A DNA stretch of 53,831 bases from positions 1 through 53,831 of the forward strand of contig JAPOOC010000004.1 of NCBI GenBank assembly GCA_026713605.1, read 5' to 3'. The first letter of the stretch is position 1, and each line of letters starts with the position of its first letter. Source of the DNA: Candidatus Kaiserbacteria bacterium. Its GTDB lineage: Bacteria; Patescibacteriota; Minisyncoccia; Phycocordibacterales; JABAAK01. The notes under the pieces are model-generated. The model worked only from the letters and a program-made list of their open reading frames with translations, made no database searches and had not been told where the DNA came from. The position numbers and the translations under genes were made by a program. Below, in pieces: positions 1-8,122 of the stretch.

Positions 1-66
1 GGGAATCGAACCCCCTGTTTTTGGCTCTGACAAAAACCTGACTACCAGACCGCCGTGAAAGGCGGA
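1..66 (-). other. tRNA-like 3' portion truncated by the window edge
   Basis: On the minus strand the first 15 bases read as a T-arm (five G, TTCGATT loop, three C) whose 3' stem leaves the window. Immediately 5' of it is a perfect 7-bp hairpin (positions 17-23 with 31-37) with a 7-base loop reading TCAGAGC on the minus strand. This has anticodon-arm size, but the base at position 33 would be C, not T. Further 5', positions 50-65 copy the anticodon stem of the neighbouring tRNA-Glu (CCGCC/GGCGG) with one loop base missing. I cannot fold a canonical cloverleaf or assign an isotype. It may be a degenerate tRNA or a chimera. Confidence 0.35.
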
Positions 67-117
67 AACCAAAGTGGTAGGAATTGATCAGGCGCAACAG
101 CGCGCGGTAATACTGGG

Positions 118-189
118 TGACCCCACGGGGAATCGAACCCCGGTTTCCGCCGTGAAAGGGCGGCGTCCTAGCCGCTAGACGATGGGGCC
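118..189 (-). tRNA. tRNA-Glu (anticodon TTC)
   Basis: The minus strand folds as a complete cloverleaf. The acceptor stem is GGCCCCA with TGGGGTC and discriminator A. The D-arm carries the GG pair, the anticodon stem CCGCC/GGCGG has loop CTTTCAC (anticodon TTC), and the T-arm carries TTCGATT. No CCA is encoded. It reads GAA/GAG codons. Confidence 0.95.
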
Positions 190-341
190 AGTAAACAAAG
201 TATAGTATATACCACATCCCGACCATGCCCCACACTGCATTAGATTATCGGCTGAGATGCAACAAGTGCAGTATACATCTGAGCAGAAGTGAAGAATGTG
301 TGGTACGCTATGTGCAGAAGATAAGGAAGGGAGGGGAGAGA

Positions 342-635
342 ATGAAAGACGACCACAATGAACAACGCGACACTTCCTGCGGCACGGTAAGAGAGGGCTA
401 TATTTCCCAAATCATTTCATTCGTCTACTTAATCCGTGAAGCAAAGATTTATAGTAGCGCTATGGGAATAGATGACTGCATGGTTTTGTTTGAAAAAAAC
501 AATGCAAAAAAAATCATCATTGATTTTCATGAGCAATACTTACACCACATCCGCACAAAATCAAATGATTTTTATGGTGCGGATTCCCGCAAGCTCTTTA
601 AGGAACTCTTAGAGGTTTTAGGAATGAGGGAGTGA
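342..635 (+). CDS. hypothetical protein, 97 aa
   Basis: I do not recognise this protein. The frame stays open upstream to about 225, but the ATG at 342 is preferred because a purine-rich Shine-Dalgarno stretch (GGAAGGGAGGGGAGAG) lies just before it. The sequence is mixed charged with a central hydrophobic patch (ISQIISFVYLIREA), a helix-like stretch with FEKNNAKKIIIDFHEQY, and an end ELLEVLGMRE. It looks soluble and mostly alpha-helical. It is monocistronic, between tRNA-Glu and a terminator hairpin at 640. Confidence 0.6.
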   Translation: MKDDHNEQRDTSCGTVREGYISQIISFVYLIREAKIYSSAMGIDDCMVLFEKNNAKKIIIDFHEQYLHHIRTKSNDFYGADSRKLFKELLEVLGMRE

Positions 636-639
636 GTTC

Positions 640-677
640 AATAGGGGCATGACCAGAAAGCCGTGCTCCTATTTTTA
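640..677 (+). terminator. intrinsic terminator after the 97-aa gene
   Basis: AATAGGGGCATG pairs, with two G-T wobbles, with CGTGCTCCTATT across a 10-base loop and is followed by a T run. It lies 5 bases after the stop codon. Confidence 0.6.
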
Positions 678-718
678 TAAAACAAACACACAGCATCAAG
701 AGTGCTTAGCGATACAGG

Positions 719-792
719 TGCGAATGGTAGGACTCGAACCTACGACCTCTCCATTATCAGTGGAGTGCTCTAACCACCTGAGCTACATTCGC
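719..792 (-). tRNA. tRNA-Ile (anticodon GAT)
   Basis: The minus strand folds as a complete cloverleaf. The acceptor stem is GCGAATG/CATTCGC with discriminator A. The D-arm starts GCTCAG and contains GGTTAGAGC, the anticodon stem CTCCA/TGGAG encloses CTGATAA (anticodon GAT), and the T-arm has TTCGAGT. CCA is not encoded. Confidence 0.96.
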
Positions 793-1075
793 ATGGTATA
801 TAGTATATAACAAAAGCACACTTTTTGTGTTTGTCCATAGCAGATTACCCTGAATTGCAATAAGTTCAGTATACACCCGCAATACCAATGCGTAGGTAAT
901 GACATTGCCTCAATGGTTAGGCGGGGAAATTGGATAAACACCCAAAACAGATGGAGTGAGAATCTAATCGCTCGCAAGGTACTGTGGTACACTATAGATA
1001 GAAGCGTGCAACTAGCGAAAGGTACAATGGTAACGCCATGAGCTGTATTGATTGAAAACAAAAGGAGGAACAAAA

Positions 1076-2404
1076 ATGAAAACTATCTTGACGGTACTTT
1101 TCACATCCATATTCGTGTCCGCCGCACTAGCACACACAGACCCCATCACATCCATTGGCTTGAGGGTGCTTGAAGACCACGGAGTACAGAAGAGAGTGGT
1201 TGACGGAGAGACGACAGAGTTGGATTGGCATACCCTCTCATACACTGCCGTAGGGACAAGTGAGGAGACCGAGTTCTCTACGCCGCGACAAACAAGCGGA
1301 CATTGGCATCCTGAGAAAACGAACAAGAGAGTATATCAACACACTGATACCCATGCGCATAGTGAGGTAAACCATGCGCATGACAACTATGTGAGTCACA
1401 CGCATCCAGGCGTTGACGGATACCCACATTTTCATTCGGAAAGTTGGAAGGAGCATTATCACCACGATCATGCTGGTGTTGAAATTAAAATAGAAGTTGC
1501 CGATCCTGTCGTGGGCAAGGTGGAAAATGACCCTGCGGTAAAGATTGGACTCGGCACAATAGCACCGCCGGGGCAGGTCCCCAGCCCTGACACACGACCA
1601 AGCGCTGAAACGCCACCTACACCGACAACAGAGACAGCGCCACAGCCGACGGGAACAGCAGCCGAGGACACTTCAACGACAATCGTTCAGTCAGCAGTGG
1701 ACACACAACCGACAGGAAGGGTGCAACCCACAGCGGAAACGCCGACAGCAGGTGCGACACCACAGCAGGGACCACATCCTACGGAGCAAAGCGAGCCACC
1801 AACTCCTGAACCTCAAAGTCCTCTAATAGTGACAGAGTACATGGTTCGGGATTGGTCGATGTTCGGCGGGGGCGGCCAACCACAGTGGGTGGAGGTATAT
1901 AATCCAAATGACACCCCGGTAAACCTTGACGGGTATGTATTTCAATATGCAGCTCGCAAGTTTATCAATCACCCGGTTAAGATCATGAGCGTTGCAATCG
2001 GTGAAGGGGAAATAGAGGGTTACGGCACTGCGATTTTTGCTACCAGCAAGATCAGATTCACAAAATACAGACAAGCGGGCATCAGTGAATCTCAGGTATA
2101 TGCACTGCAGATGCCCAATGTCTTGAAAAGAGGGTGGTGTATCAAAGATGCACAAGGAGAGATCGTTCACGCGATAGGAGAAGCGTTCGACTCTTTGTAT
2201 AGACCTGTCGCGCCACTACATCAAGAGGGTGGCAAGCGAGTATCCCATCATGTGGTACAAAGCGAACCGCCTGCAGATGACTACTATTACGGTAGTCGGG
2301 TTGACATCGGACACCCTGGATTTCACGAACCCATGGTCCCGAAAGCACCCACCGCACCCAAAGTCAAAAAGATTTTGACATGGGGGTCGCTTAAAAAGAG
2401 GTGA
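1076..2404 (+). CDS. secreted histidine-rich protein with C-terminal lamin-tail-like domain
   Basis: The ATG at 1076 follows AAGGAGGA at good spacing. The 442-aa product starts with a signal peptide (Lys, then a hydrophobic core ending SAALA at about residue 19). Residues 80-145 are a histidine-rich tract (HTDTHAHSEVNHAHDNY, HTHP, HYHHDH) that could bind transition metals. A Pro/Thr/Gln-rich linker follows (about 165-245). The C-terminal part (VTEYMVRDW...PQWVEVYNPNDTPVNL) resembles a lamin-tail domain, known from bacterial surface and secreted nucleases. There is no nuclease domain, no sortase signal and no C-terminal TM helix. A likely -10 (TACACT, 988) lies upstream and a terminator at 2476. 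Metal binding is inferred from composition only. Confidence 0.8.
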   Translation: MKTILTVLFTSIFVSAALAHTDPITSIGLRVLEDHGVQKRVVDGETTELDWHTLSYTAVGTSEETEFSTPRQTSGHWHPEKTNKRVYQHTDTHAHSEVNHAHDNYVSHTHPGVDGYPHFHSESWKEHYHHDHAGVEIKIEVADPVVGKVENDPAVKIGLGTIAPPGQVPSPDTRPSAETPPTPTTETAPQPTGTAAEDTSTTIVQSAVDTQPTGRVQPTAETPTAGATPQQGPHPTEQSEPPTPEPQSPLIVTEYMVRDWSMFGGGGQPQWVEVYNPNDTPVNLDGYVFQYAARKFINHPVKIMSVAIGEGEIEGYGTAIFATSKIRFTKYRQAGISESQVYALQMPNVLKRGWCIKDAQGEIVHAIGEAFDSLYRPVAPLHQEGGKRVSHHVVQSEPPADDYYYGSRVDIGHPGFHEPMVPKAPTAPKVKKILTWGSLKKR

Positions 2405-2475
2405 AGCATTCCCCCATCTTTGCACGCATCGGCGACAGTCGGTGAGTCGCAATCGTTTCTTTTCAATTAACACAA

Positions 2476-2504
2476 GGGCGCAACGCATGTTGCGCCCACT
2501 TTTA
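2476..2504 (+). terminator. intrinsic terminator
   Basis: The perfect 9-bp stem GGGCGCAAC/GTTGCGCCC has a 4-base loop and is followed by ACTTTTATTT. It sits between the convergent genes at 1076 and cysS. The T tract is only on the plus side, so it mainly serves the His-rich protein gene. Confidence 0.8.
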
Positions 2505-2531
2505 TTTCCTCTGCTGTACAACAAATCTTTA

Positions 2532-3947
2532 CTATGTACCCCTCTTTTTCACCACCGTACTGATACCATTAGCATCTATAACTTCATAGCCGAGTTCGTT
2601 AATACGAGTACGAAGTGCATCAGCGGTTGAATAATCCTTGTCGGCGCGAGCGGTATTGCGCTGAACGAGGAGATCTTGAACCTCCGGCGGGATTATCACC
2701 TGCTTACCCCTCTGCTTCGGGCGACAGAGAATGCCGAGTACACGATCCGCATAGCGGAGCGTGTTTCTTTTGCTAATAGGGGTAAGGGAAGTGTCACGGA
2801 GGATAGCATGTACCGTTGCCAGCACCTTTGCAGTGTTAAGGTCATCCGCAATAGCGGCATCAACTGCCGCACAATGCGCCGCATTGCGTTCAACATTGAG
2901 ATACGAAAGGAGGGAGTGGGGAAGGGCAGCGTACTCCTTGTGCAGACGAAACAGCGCCGTTTGGGCAGAATCAAGCGCTGCAAAAGAAAATGAGAGAGGA
3001 GTACGATACGATGCTTGCAGGAAGAGGTAGCGAAGAGCAAGTGGGTGGTACTCACGCTGCTCAAGGTCGTCAATAGTGTAAGTATTGCCAAGTGATTTTG
3101 ACAACTTCTCGCTACCCATAGTGAGAAAGGCGACATGCATCCAAAGGTTTGCAAACACAGTATCAGACGCACCTTCACTCTGAGCGATTTCATTATTGTG
3201 ATGCACGGCAATGTGATCCATACCACCGGTGTGGATGTCAATAGTCGTGCCGAGCAGTTTCATCGCCATCGCAGAACACTCTATATGCCAGCCAGGAAAG
3301 CCACGACCCCAAGGCGAATCCCATTCCTGCTGGCGAGTCACCCCGTCTGGCGTCCGCTTCCAAAGAGCAAAATCATGCGGGTGTTTTTTGCCGGCAACGC
3401 GCTGTATGCGCGCATGCTCATCACTTTCTTCAGTGTTCGGCAATCCGAGCGCACCGTAGGGTTTGTACGCCTGCGTGTCAAAGTAGATACCATCCGCAAT
3501 GTCATAGGTATATCCTTTTTGTTCCAACTGCTGTGTCAGCGCTATTTGCTCCTGGATATAGTGCGTGGCACGAGGAAAGCGATAACGGTTTGTTTTGATA
3601 TTCAATTTTTTTAAGTCAGCGAGAAAGAGGTCGCCAAAGCGGGCAGTGATTGCTTCTGCCGCCTGGTTTTCCTGCGCCGCCTGCTTCTCCACCTTATCTT
3701 CACCAGCGTCAGCATCATCAGTGAGATGCCCGACATCAGTAAAGTTGATAACATGGTTTGGGGAGTAACCAAAATGGCGCAACGCACGATGTAAAGTATC
3801 AGCAAACACATACGCGCGCATGTTGCCAATGTGTGCCGCTTGGTAGAGGGTTGGTCCGCAAGAATAAATACACACTTGTCGCCCGACGAGCGGAGTGAGC
3901 GGACGCAATGTTTTGGTTTGAGTGTCGTAGAGTTCAATAAGACGCAT
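2532..3947 (-). CDS. cysS: cysteinyl-tRNA synthetase
   Basis: Charges tRNA-Cys with cysteine in the cytoplasm. The 471-aa class I synthetase shows the HIGH motif as HIGN in GPTLYQAAHIGNMRAY, the zinc-site region (IECSAMAM, then GGMDHIAVHHNNEIAQSEG), and a KMSKS loop written KLSKSLGN. The C-terminal helical tRNA-binding part ends YEVIDANGISTVVKK. The frame is open further upstream, but the extension (many Phe/Leu/Ser) does not fit the family. MRLIELYDTQT at 3947 matches the usual N-terminus. It is divergent from the S41 protease gene, with about 56 bp between them. Confidence 0.96.
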   Translation of the reverse strand: MRLIELYDTQTKTLRPLTPLVGRQVCIYSCGPTLYQAAHIGNMRAYVFADTLHRALRHFGYSPNHVINFTDVGHLTDDADAGEDKVEKQAAQENQAAEAITARFGDLFLADLKKLNIKTNRYRFPRATHYIQEQIALTQQLEQKGYTYDIADGIYFDTQAYKPYGALGLPNTEESDEHARIQRVAGKKHPHDFALWKRTPDGVTRQQEWDSPWGRGFPGWHIECSAMAMKLLGTTIDIHTGGMDHIAVHHNNEIAQSEGASDTVFANLWMHVAFLTMGSEKLSKSLGNTYTIDDLEQREYHPLALRYLFLQASYRTPLSFSFAALDSAQTALFRLHKEYAALPHSLLSYLNVERNAAHCAAVDAAIADDLNTAKVLATVHAILRDTSLTPISKRNTLRYADRVLGILCRPKQRGKQVIIPPEVQDLLVQRNTARADKDYSTADALRTRINELGYEVIDANGISTVVKKRGT

Positions 3948-4003
3948 ACAAAATGTGGACTGAGTAGTATACTTAGTATGCCATAATGCTATACTTAATA
4001 TAT

Positions 4004-5680
4004 ATGAGCGAAACAAAGAAACGCACAACGAAAAAAACGGCCGCAAAAAAAGTCGTGCGCAAAAGGGCAAAGAAGAAAACAGCGACAACAACACGAAGAA
4101 CGCGGGCAAAAAAAAGTGCCGTTAAAAAAACAAAAAAGACAGCAAGAAGTGTGGGAGTAGAAGTACCAATACAGCGCGACAAGGAGAAAGGCGGCATCCC
4201 AAGCAACGGCGATGAAATGTCTATTACCAGAAAGATGTTGACCGAAACAGGATCAAAAAGGCGGATCAGTTTGCAACAGTGTATGAGCGGCCTATATCGA
4301 GTTGCCCGCGCATGCCAGCCGAGGAGTACCGCCGGTGCCATCGGCATTTTCCTCTTGGGAGTACTGATTGGTATTTTTGCACTAATCGGCACAGTATATG
4401 TCAGCAAAAACGGTACGCTGCTTCGGCTACTGGTCGGTGCTGAAGTACTAGACATTAACGGAGTTGCGATACGAGTGGAAGAGGAGATTGATTCTTCATT
4501 TAGAAACCTGCTCGCCAGCGATGTACCAAGCGACTTTAAAGATGTTAACCTGCATGACTTTTGGCAAGTGTGGCGACTCATCGAAGAATCATATGTGCCA
4601 CCACCCGAAAAAGTGACGAATGGGATTGCCACAGAAGGCGACGATATACTCAGCCGAGACGCGCTGATTACCGGCGCTATAAAGGGGCTAACGCTCGCAA
4701 CCAAAGATCGGTATACAAACTTCTTCCTCCCAAAAGACGCTGATGACTTTGAGGATGAAGTACTCAATGGCGAAATTGACGGCATCGGTGCCTACCTCAC
4801 CATCAATGATAACGATGTGCTTGAAGTGGCAAGACCAATTGACGATGGCCCCGCCGACAAGGCAGGACTACGCGCCGGCGATCTCATTATGACAATTGAC
4901 GGTGTAGACAGTTCAGAATACAACTTATCCGAGGCGGCAGACAACATTCGCGGACCACGAGGCACAACAGTAATACTAGAGATTTACCGACCAATTCTTG
5001 AAGAAGATTTAGAAATCGCCATCGTCAGGGATCGGGTAGAAATCCCGACCGTGGAGACCGAGGTGCGGGACGGTGTGTTTATAATAAAGCTCTCAACCTT
5101 TACCAAGATCACCCCGAAAGCATTTGCGGCAGCACTGCAGGAGTTTGTGGAAACAGCAAACGCTGGCGGCCCAAACCGCATCCTTCTGGATATGCGTGGC
5201 AACATGGGGGGCATTTTGTCAGTGTCGGTGTATGTCGCCGGACTATTCCTGCCACCAGAATCTCCCGTTCTCTATGAGTACGCAGGTACAGAAAAATTGA
5301 AGGTATACAAAACAGAAGAGCCGGCATTCCAAAACGGCGTTCTGCCAAAAATAACCATACTCGTTGACGGCGCAACCGCATCAGCAGCAGAGATATTAGC
5401 AGAAGCGTTACGACACTACGATGTCGCAGACATTGTCGGCACAAAAACCCTCGGAAAAGGATCAGTCCAGGCGATAAGACCGGTCGGTAGCGATAACGCA
5501 CTCCTCAAGATAACCGTCGCGCACTGGCTCACACCGGCAAAAGAATCAATCGGCGGGGAAGGGGTTACCCCTGATGTAGATTATCAAGAAGAGTTAGAGA
5601 ACCTATACAAAGAAGACCCTGAAACAGACACCGACGAAGTCGCCCTCAAAAAGGCGATAGCACACCTCATGCAGAAGTAA
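4004..5680 (+). CDS. S41 (C-terminal processing) peptidase with lysine-rich cytoplasmic tail
   Basis: A membrane-anchored tail-specific serine protease of 558 aa. Residues 1-50 are histone-like (repeated KKTAAKK, RTRAKK) and should face the cytoplasm. One TM helix spans about 111-133 (GAIGIFLLGVLIGIFALIG). A PDZ domain follows (about 245-330, GADKAGLRAGD-type binding loop), then the S41 catalytic core with the Ser in DGATASAAEIL and the Lys in GTKTLGKGSVQ. The start at 4004 is chosen over 3986 because the family starts near here and a TATACT box lies just upstream. CtpA-type proteases mature or degrade envelope proteins. The basic tail is unusual and might bind nucleic acid. Confidence 0.9.
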   Translation: MSETKKRTTKKTAAKKVVRKRAKKKTATTTRRTRAKKSAVKKTKKTARSVGVEVPIQRDKEKGGIPSNGDEMSITRKMLTETGSKRRISLQQCMSGLYRVARACQPRSTAGAIGIFLLGVLIGIFALIGTVYVSKNGTLLRLLVGAEVLDINGVAIRVEEEIDSSFRNLLASDVPSDFKDVNLHDFWQVWRLIEESYVPPPEKVTNGIATEGDDILSRDALITGAIKGLTLATKDRYTNFFLPKDADDFEDEVLNGEIDGIGAYLTINDNDVLEVARPIDDGPADKAGLRAGDLIMTIDGVDSSEYNLSEAADNIRGPRGTTVILEIYRPILEEDLEIAIVRDRVEIPTVETEVRDGVFIIKLSTFTKITPKAFAAALQEFVETANAGGPNRILLDMRGNMGGILSVSVYVAGLFLPPESPVLYEYAGTEKLKVYKTEEPAFQNGVLPKITILVDGATASAAEILAEALRHYDVADIVGTKTLGKGSVQAIRPVGSDNALLKITVAHWLTPAKESIGGEGVTPDVDYQEELENLYKEDPETDTDEVALKKAIAHLMQK

Positions 5681-5807
5681 AATGCTACAAAACCGCCAAA
5701 ACCCCTTATGCATAGGGTAAAATAGGAGGTATTTAGGTATATACACTATCATCACTGAACATTTTCCCGCAAAAAGTGCAATATGTCCTTGCACATTACC
5801 TTGTAAC

Positions 5808-5836
5808 TTGCTTTTTTTGCTATTTTATGGTATTAT
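5808..5836 (+). promoter_or_regulatory. predicted promoter of hairpin unit A
   Basis: TTGCTT (5808), 17 bases, TATTAT (5831). The start point would be near 5843, just before the inverted repeat at 5850. Confidence 0.5.
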
Positions 5837-5849
5837 ATCATTAAGTATA

Positions 5850-5901
5850 ATTTGTAATGGAATGGGGTTTGTGCATATCCCCCGCTTTGAACATTACAAA
5901 T
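5850..5901 (+). promoter_or_regulatory. 5' leader hairpin of unit A
   Basis: ATTTGTAATG (5850-5859) is perfectly inverted at 5892-5901. Inside the loop, GGGG and CCCC can form a second hairpin. The expected transcript starts about 7 bases upstream, so the structure would be at the 5' end of the mRNA, as in units B, C and D. Confidence 0.6.
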
Positions 5902-5968
5902 CATCAAAAAACTTTGCCCTCAAAGAGGGCACTACCATGGCAAGCGAGTGCAAAGACCGCTCACACCC

Positions 5969-6238
5969 ATGGTGACTTCCGCCCTCCATCAGGAGGAAGT
6001 GGTCGCCAAGAGCGGCGACCTAGTCGCCATCGGAAGGCCAGCACAGAACGAAGTGCAGGTCTTCCGCCGCCGCAAGTCGGAAGAAGGAGGGCTAACCCTC
6101 CTTGAAACGATAAACCCCACCGACCAAAATACTCGGGGCTTCGGCTCCGAGGTCTCGTTGGTTTATGCCAGCGAGGGCTGGTGGGTAACGATCTACTCTC
6201 TGACGGGAGAGGCCCTCTCTAAGAGGGTCGAGGAGTAG
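5969..6238 (+). CDS. hypothetical protein of hairpin unit A, 89 aa
   Basis: I do not recognise this protein. It is small and beta-rich in appearance (VAKSGDLVAIGRPAQNEVQV, SEVSLVYASEGWWVTIYSL), with no signal peptide. Its codons end mostly in C or G, unlike neighbouring core genes. The start is uncertain: a GTG at 5948 is also in frame, and no Shine-Dalgarno precedes either. A 12-codon ORF beginning ATGGCAAGC at 5937 after a small hairpin ends in a TGA at 5973-5975, just past the ATG at 5969, so translational coupling is possible. It is monocistronic, closed by a strong terminator. Confidence 0.5.
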   Translation: MVTSALHQEEVVAKSGDLVAIGRPAQNEVQVFRRRKSEEGGLTLLETINPTDQNTRGFGSEVSLVYASEGWWVTIYSLTGEALSKRVEE

Positions 6239-6245
6239 ACAAAAA

Positions 6246-6277
6246 AGCCGTGTGCTGTACAGCACACGGCTTATTTT
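6246..6277 (+). terminator. intrinsic terminator of unit A
   Basis: A perfect 26-base palindrome (AGCCGTGTGCTGT and its complement) is followed by TATTTT, 7 bases after the stop codon. Confidence 0.85.
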
Positions 6278-6384
6278 CATACACAACATCGCACGAACAA
6301 CCAGTTATACACATAGTACACATATTTCCACGACGGAACCAGTAGTGTAGCGATATATGAGTAATGACGCGTGGTACTATGCTG

Positions 6385-6939
6385 ATGATGCAGTATGATT
6401 TCAGTAGCTTTTCTGAACGAGAGGAAGAGGCGCTCAAGTGGCTGAGTGCCGAGTATGTCCAGATACAGTCGGGAAGGATAACGACAGCACTACTAGATCG
6501 AGTTACCGTTTCCGCATACGGCGCGAAAACTGCGCTGAACCACTGCGCCACCATCGCAGTGGAGGACGCAAAGACACTAACGGTCACACCGTATGACCCG
6601 ACACTACTACCTGACATAGAAGCGGCACTGCGGGAGCAAGCGCCATCGGTGAGCGTGGCAGTCGGCGAGACAACAGTACGGGTAATAACCCCTGACTTGA
6701 CCGGCGAACGACGAGCAATGTTAGAGAAAACCGCACGAGAGCGAATGGAGGAAGCGAAACAGTCCATTCGTGGCGGACGGGAAAAAATATTATCAGACAT
6801 GAAACAAAAAAAGGCAGACGGAGCACTGTCGGAAGATGAAGAATTTACAATAAAAAAAGAGTTGCAAGAGAAAATTGACACAGCAAACAAAAAAGTGGAA
6901 GAGATGTGTGAAAAAAAAGTGCAGGACATACAGGTATAG
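6385..6939 (+). CDS. frr: ribosome recycling factor
   Basis: RRF splits post-termination ribosomes together with EF-G. The 184-aa product has the expected helical-bundle plan. The N-terminal helix contains LSAEYVQIQSGRITTALLD (family RTGRA-type motif), then the beta domain (VTPYDPTLLPDIEAAL), then long C-terminal helices with ERRAMLEKTARERMEEAK. The frame begins at 6364, but an extended -10 (TGGTACTAT, 6372-6380) lies inside that stretch, so a nearly leaderless start at 6385 or 6388 fits better and gives the family length. It is followed 3 bp later by mreB. Confidence 0.93.
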   Translation: MMQYDFSSFSEREEEALKWLSAEYVQIQSGRITTALLDRVTVSAYGAKTALNHCATIAVEDAKTLTVTPYDPTLLPDIEAALREQAPSVSVAVGETTVRVITPDLTGERRAMLEKTARERMEEAKQSIRGGREKILSDMKQKKADGALSEDEEFTIKKELQEKIDTANKKVEEMCEKKVQDIQV

Positions 6940-6942
6940 CGT

Positions 6943-8109
6943 ATGGCAAACACTGCAAAAGAAAAAAGAGAGATTGGGAGCAAAGGACTGGATTTACTAC
7001 AGAAACAAAAACTCTACCAACGCGTGGTATTAGGGAGAAAGCCACCAGAGACAGCGCAAGCAAGACAGCCGAAAGCACCACCAAAAAAGAAAACAACACC
7101 CGTACTCAGAGCGTTTGGGAACCATATAGGCATTGACCTCGGCACTGCAACAACAGTGGTGTATGTGGAGGGCAAGGGGGTAGTGATGCGAGAGCCAACA
7201 CTCGTCGCGGTGAACAGACGGACAGACCAAGTAGTTGCTATGGGGAAACGAGCGCGACAAATGATCGGGCGGACACCAGAGCATATAGAGGTAATACAGC
7301 CGATACAGTTGGGTGTCATCAATGACTATGAAATAACCGAACAGTTGTTTGAGCACATCTTTAGAAAGGTGCAGGATGCGTCACCAAAGATCTTCAGCCC
7401 TTCAGTAATCATCGGTGTCCCATGCTGCACCTCACAGGCGGAAATAAATGCAGTGCGAGATGCGGTTATTGATGCAGGTGCACGACGAGTGGGAATTGTG
7501 TATGAACCATTCGCGGCAGCAGTCGGCATAGATTTGCCATTAGTGGGAGAGACGGCAGTTATGGTAATTGACATCGGTGGTGGCACCAGTGACACAATGA
7601 TTCTTGCCGGAGGAGAAATAGTCGCCTCAGACAGCATACGGCTTGCGGGTGATGCGTTTGACAAGGCAATCGTTGAAGGATTAAGAGAGAAGAAGCAAAT
7701 TATCATCGGAGAACGAACTGCAGAAGACCTAAAGGTCGCAACGATGCAATCAGCAAATGAGCAAAAAGTATTCAGCGTGCAAGGAAGAAGTAGTAGCACC
7801 GGATTACCACTTGAAGCAGATGTCTCTTTTGATGAAATTGTTCGGTTTCTTGACCCATGTCTGGGAAAGATCGTTGAGTATGTCGGAACATTTGTCGGGC
7901 GGTCATCACCAGAAGTGCAGGCGGACTTGAAAAATAATAACATCTATTTTGTCGGCGGCGGACCAGCAATACACGCCTTTCCAAGAAAGATTGAAGAAGC
8001 ACTTAATTTGCGTATCGTCGTACCAGAAAACGCAACCGGTCTCGTTGCACGCGGCACCGCACTGATCGCACAAAGCCCTGAACAGTATGAAAAATACTTT
8101 CTCTCATAA
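6943..8109 (+). CDS. mreB: rod-shape actin homologue MreB
   Basis: A bacterial actin that directs the cell-wall elongation machinery along the inner membrane. The ATP-site motifs are clear: GIDLGTATTVVYVEGKG (phosphate 1), VIDIGGGTSDTMIL (phosphate 2) and FVGGGPAIHAFP (adenosine). An N-terminal extension of about 57 residues, rich in Lys, Pro and Ala (KPPETAQARQPKAPPKKK), precedes the actin core. Typical MreB starts only a few residues before the first motif. The extension may replace the membrane-binding amphipathic helix or bind a partner. It is first of a tight operon with mreC, an mreD-like gene and mrdA. Confidence 0.96.
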   Translation: MANTAKEKREIGSKGLDLLQKQKLYQRVVLGRKPPETAQARQPKAPPKKKTTPVLRAFGNHIGIDLGTATTVVYVEGKGVVMREPTLVAVNRRTDQVVAMGKRARQMIGRTPEHIEVIQPIQLGVINDYEITEQLFEHIFRKVQDASPKIFSPSVIIGVPCCTSQAEINAVRDAVIDAGARRVGIVYEPFAAAVGIDLPLVGETAVMVIDIGGGTSDTMILAGGEIVASDSIRLAGDAFDKAIVEGLREKKQIIIGERTAEDLKVATMQSANEQKVFSVQGRSSSTGLPLEADVSFDEIVRFLDPCLGKIVEYVGTFVGRSSPEVQADLKNNNIYFVGGGPAIHAFPRKIEEALNLRIVVPENATGLVARGTALIAQSPEQYEKYFLS

Positions 8110-8122
8110 ATTTTGAACCGAT

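Noticed and set aside
1-117. tmRNA 3' end
   Set aside because: The T-arm would fit, but the complete tRNA-Glu at 118-189 on the same strand leaves only about 117 bases, and no tag-peptide reading frame or pseudoknots are seen.
5857-6105. 82-codon frame in unit A
   Set aside because: Pro/Arg-rich product with no start signal. It overlaps the leader hairpin, and the frame ending at 6238 just before the terminator fits better.
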